Below are positions 42,854-44,203 of a stretch of 44,203 nucleotides of DNA, piece after piece. Within the stretch, counting starts at the first letter, position 1. Every line of letters starts with the position of its first letter. Location of the stretch: the IMG/VR virus record IMGVR_UViG_3300031753_000301, positions 1 to 44,203 of that record; one strand, written 5' to 3'. Origin of the DNA: a virus. Under the pieces are notes generated by a model. It was not told the DNA's origin and ran no database searches. It worked only from the letters and a program-made list of their open reading frames with translations. The position numbers and the translations under genes were made by a program.

Positions 42854-44203
42854 TTAGTTGTTGATCAGGCGGACAAACGGCTCTTCGAGAACCGGCGCGC
42901 CATCGACTTCCGCGCGCGCGATGTAGCCCGTCTGGTTCGTCGCGGCATAGAGCTCGACCAGGCGCTGCAGCTGCATGGAGAGCGCGTCCACGATCCAGTA
43001 GAAAGAAAAGTCGCCGAGGATCCCGACGTAAAGGCCGGTCGTGAACGTCGAGGGCATGTATTCCGAAATGAAGTACGGCAGGCCGAGGATCGCGTCGCCG
43101 ACGCCGACTTCGAGGGAAGCCTGGCCGATGCCGGAAGGATTCCAGAGATACTGGCCGTTGGTGTCCTTCAGCTGGCGGATCCGCTGGATCGCGAAGCGAT
43201 GGAAGCCCCACACCGCGTCATCCCAGTACTGTGGCTTCAGGGCATATTTCGCGTTGATCAGGCCGTCCGCGGTGAAGTTCGTGGCGCTGCCCGTCTGGAT
43301 GTCGCGCGCCGTCGAGATTCCCGAGCCGTTGGTCGTCGGCGTCATTACGCCGAGCGGCTGTTGCGCTCCGCTGCCCAGGAGAAACGCTTTTTCCTGGGTG
43401 ACCCCGAACTTATAGGCGAGACGATCTCGCACGATGGATTCCACGTCGAGCGCGCCGGCGCGAAGCAATTTGTTGCTCACGCGGATGCGCTTGGCGAGGG
43501 GATGCGGCTGCAGCTCGCGCTTGCCGAAAGCGAGGACGGTGTCCTCGTTCCCGGTCGTCAATTCCGAAGTCCAGTCGGAATCCGCGATGTCCACATCGCG
43601 GGTGGGCACGCCCAGGGTCGTGGCGCTTGTGAGCGTCATGATCGTGGCGCGCTGGCGGATGAAGACTTCGTTGTCCACGATGGCGATCAGCTCGGCCGCG
43701 AATTGCTGCGGGGTGACCAGAAAGCCGCCGGCCGTGTCCAGGTCCATCTGCAGGTTACGCAGCTCGTTCTCTTCGCTCTGCAAACGGCCGCCGACGAACC
43801 TCCGGAACGCGGACCGCATTTCGTCGGAGTTCAGCTTGTGTTTGCCGTCGAGCTTGATCTCGCGCATGCTGGATCCGCCCAGGCCGTGCGCATTACGTTT
43901 CGGGAATTTGAAGACTCCGGCCTGCGCGTCGCCGGCGGGATCCGGATTCGGCTGCTCGGTGCGCCGCCCTTCGCGCTTGTCGAGTTCGTTGCTGGCGGCG
44001 TTCAGGCGCTTGGTGCGCTCTTCGTCCTTCGCGAGCTTGTCGATCTCGTCCTTCACCGCGTCCGACTCGTCCATGTACTTGTCGAAGTTGGTGCGCTCAT
44101 CTTCGCTCATGTCGCGCTTTTCTTTTATGACCAGGTCGTGAATCGTGCGGCCCTGGGTCACCAGGGTGTTCCGCTTGGTTTTCAGTTCGAGAAGTGTGGG
44201 CAT
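42854..44203 (-). CDS. HK97-type major capsid protein (449 aa)
   Basis: The first about 110 residues are a charged coiled-coil delta domain (IKEKRDMSEDERTNFDKYMD, DEIDKLAKDEERTKRLNA) acting as scaffold, to be removed by the prohead protease. The HK97-fold part follows (TAGGFLVTPQQFAAELIAIV, HPLAKRIRVSNKLLRAGALD, AFLLGSGAQQPLGVM, LGLPYFISEYMP, ILGDFSFYWIVDAL). The ATG is the last codon-sized triplet of the window, so its leader is visible only if the ends are joined. Confidence 0.93.
   Translation of the reverse strand: MPTLLELKTKRNTLVTQGRTIHDLVIKEKRDMSEDERTNFDKYMDESDAVKDEIDKLAKDEERTKRLNAASNELDKREGRRTEQPNPDPAGDAQAGVFKFPKRNAHGLGGSSMREIKLDGKHKLNSDEMRSAFRRFVGGRLQSEENELRNLQMDLDTAGGFLVTPQQFAAELIAIVDNEVFIRQRATIMTLTSATTLGVPTRDVDIADSDWTSELTTGNEDTVLAFGKRELQPHPLAKRIRVSNKLLRAGALDVESIVRDRLAYKFGVTQEKAFLLGSGAQQPLGVMTPTTNGSGISTARDIQTGSATNFTADGLINAKYALKPQYWDDAVWGFHRFAIQRIRQLKDTNGQYLWNPSGIGQASLEVGVGDAILGLPYFISEYMPSTFTTGLYVGILGDFSFYWIVDALSMQLQRLVELYAATNQTGYIARAEVDGAPVLEEPFVRLINN

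Noticed and set aside
1-44203. tRNA genes
   Set aside because: Short GC hairpins near 23190-23230 and elsewhere do not form a cloverleaf with a T-loop GTTCRA-type sequence.

Overview
The window reads as a temperate, siphovirus-type tailed phage or prophage of about 44 kb with high GC, probably from a Gram-negative host. The host hints are Sec-type signal peptides and a membrane-anchored coiled-coil protein of spanin type. I cannot name the host or a close phage relative. The window is probably one complete genome opened at an arbitrary point. The capsid gene starts on the last base, the first gene ends on base 1, and joining the ends places GGAG five bases before the capsid ATG.

Layout, mostly on the minus strand and read from right to left. 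44203-41239: HK97-type capsid and head-completion genes. 41223-35891: virion genes, including a signal-peptide Ig-like protein (39575-40291), a 646-aa proline-rich repeat protein (37623-39563), head-tail joining and tail-completion genes. 35843-26051: two tail-tube paralogues, a tail chaperone pair with a -1 slippery site, tape measure, tail tip, NlpC/P60-like protein and a 1067-aa tail hub/fibre. 26041-23292: lysis-like genes (M15 peptidase, small membrane proteins, spanin candidate). 23122-18531: a DNA-processing island with a HerA/FtsK-type ATPase, a cold-shock-like protein, an HNH nuclease and a ParB-methyltransferase broken by an 11-G tract. 18442-13322: accessory genes (superinfection-immunity protein, DUF2846 protein), small terminase and small zinc or membrane proteins. 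13325-8142: large terminase, portal with a MuF-like tail, prohead protease. The plus-strand block 3973-7823 is the early region: a ribbon-helix-helix (RHH) protein, an excisionase-like helix-turn-helix protein, many mini zinc proteins and a candidate origin. It diverges from the minus-strand block 3885-1, which holds a second RHH protein, the integrase and small genes. On a circle the early and integration block separates protease from capsid, so the head module is split.

The most unusual feature is a family of about 17 short palindromes, normally 35-36 or 51 nt. Their arms are complementary (typically CGCGCCAA/TTGGCGCG) around a CCC-TTGCC-GGG core or a longer variant. They lie at gene junctions, often just before a ribosome-binding site, but some lie in frame inside genes, including the integrase. 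Several copies carry compensatory arm changes, and the typical copy has no stop codon in any of the six frames, which recalls the protein-inserted palindromic elements of Rickettsia. A second family of about 60 bp fills three stop-to-start gaps exactly and carries the ribosome-binding site. No polymerase, primase or replicative helicase is visible.
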